DNA of 7,519 nt from Bacteroidales bacterium (lineage in GTDB: Bacteria; Bacteroidota; Bacteroidia; Bacteroidales; JAOZMU01). A program made the translations under genes and the position numbers. The stretch's first letter is position 1. Each line of letters opens with the position of its first letter. Below are positions 7,387 to 7,519 of this stretch, in pieces. Location: NCBI GenBank assembly GCA_029934165.1, contig JAOZMU010000152.1, positions 1-7,519 on the forward strand. The letters run 5' to 3'. Below the pieces are notes generated by a model. The model worked only from the letters and a program-made list of their open reading frames with translations. It was not told the DNA's origin and did no database searches.

Positions 7387-7415
7387 CAAAATTTCTATTT
7401 TCAAGCAGTAACCAA
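7387..7415 (-). promoter_or_regulatory. Possible promoter of the barrel gene
   Basis: On the minus strand AAATTTTG followed by CAC (from 7394 down) differs from the -7 consensus TAnnTTTG only in the first base. A TTG (7415-7413) lies 18 nt upstream as a possible -33 element. Transcription would begin near 7380, with a leader of about 110 nt containing the 18-bp motif. The match is imperfect and the region is AT-rich, so this is tentative. Confidence 0.3.
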
Positions 7416-7440
7416 TTTTTAATTGAGATTTGTTATTTCT

Positions 7441-7519
7441 TTTCGTCAAAGCGCTGGCTACAAGGCTGTTGCGGCAGGGATTGTAGCGGTAGCTTGCCGA
7501 AGTGGCTTGCGATTTTTGG
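7441..7519. repeat. Palindromic repeat, copy 2 (inverted, cut by window edge)
   Basis: Positions 7471-7519 match the reverse complement of 2120-2168 at 48 of 49 bases; the difference is C at 7506. The similarity continues less perfectly through GGCTACAA and the TTT..CAAA region down to about 7441, matching the reverse complement of about 2169-2200. Only the half corresponding to the right arm of copy 1 lies inside the window; the central hairpin and other arm would lie to the right. Like copy 1, it is GC-richer than its surroundings. Relative to the gene that follows (the barrel gene on the minus strand), it has the same orientation as copy 1 relative to batE. Confidence 0.82.

Overview
The window is chromosomal DNA from a member of the Bacteroidota, most likely Bacteroidales-like. 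Four things point there: adjacent BatD and BatE proteins of the Bacteroidota type, a very large C-terminal-Phe outer-membrane barrel protein of a kind seen in that phylum, AT-rich coding sequence with A-rich rather than Shine-Dalgarno-rich start regions, and promoter-like TAnnTTTG elements. The exact genus cannot be read from the sequence.

Layout. 78-1856 (+) is batD and 2259-3032 (+) is batE, the last part of a Bat (aerotolerance-type) gene cluster whose batA/B/C part presumably lies left of the window. They are separated by an unusual 402-bp gap. The gap holds a GC-richer, long imperfect palindrome (about 2026-2168), flanked on each side by a related AT-rich motif built around ATTATTTAACC. 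3082-3828 (+) is aroE (shikimate dehydrogenase), 49 bp after batE and probably co-transcribed with it. 3830-7273 (-) is a 1147-residue secreted, outer-membrane barrel-like protein of unknown function. It converges on aroE with a single base between the stop codons and begins at GTG.

The 246 bp upstream of the barrel gene (7274-7519) mirror the batD-batE gap. They hold the same 18-bp motif ATTATTTAACCTAATTTA in opposite orientation, a diverged copy of the sequence that follows batD, and the start of a second, inverted copy of the palindromic element, cut by the window edge. Thus batE, aroE and the barrel gene sit between inverted copies of a composite repeat, and each copy lies upstream of, and in the same orientation relative to, the gene that follows it.

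Functional picture. BatD and BatE are envelope proteins (inner membrane, periplasm) of the Bat system. AroE does a housekeeping step of chorismate synthesis. The barrel protein is a surface or outer-membrane component. No defence system, CRISPR array, tRNA or transposase gene was seen. The most unusual content is the repeat family in the two intergenic regions.
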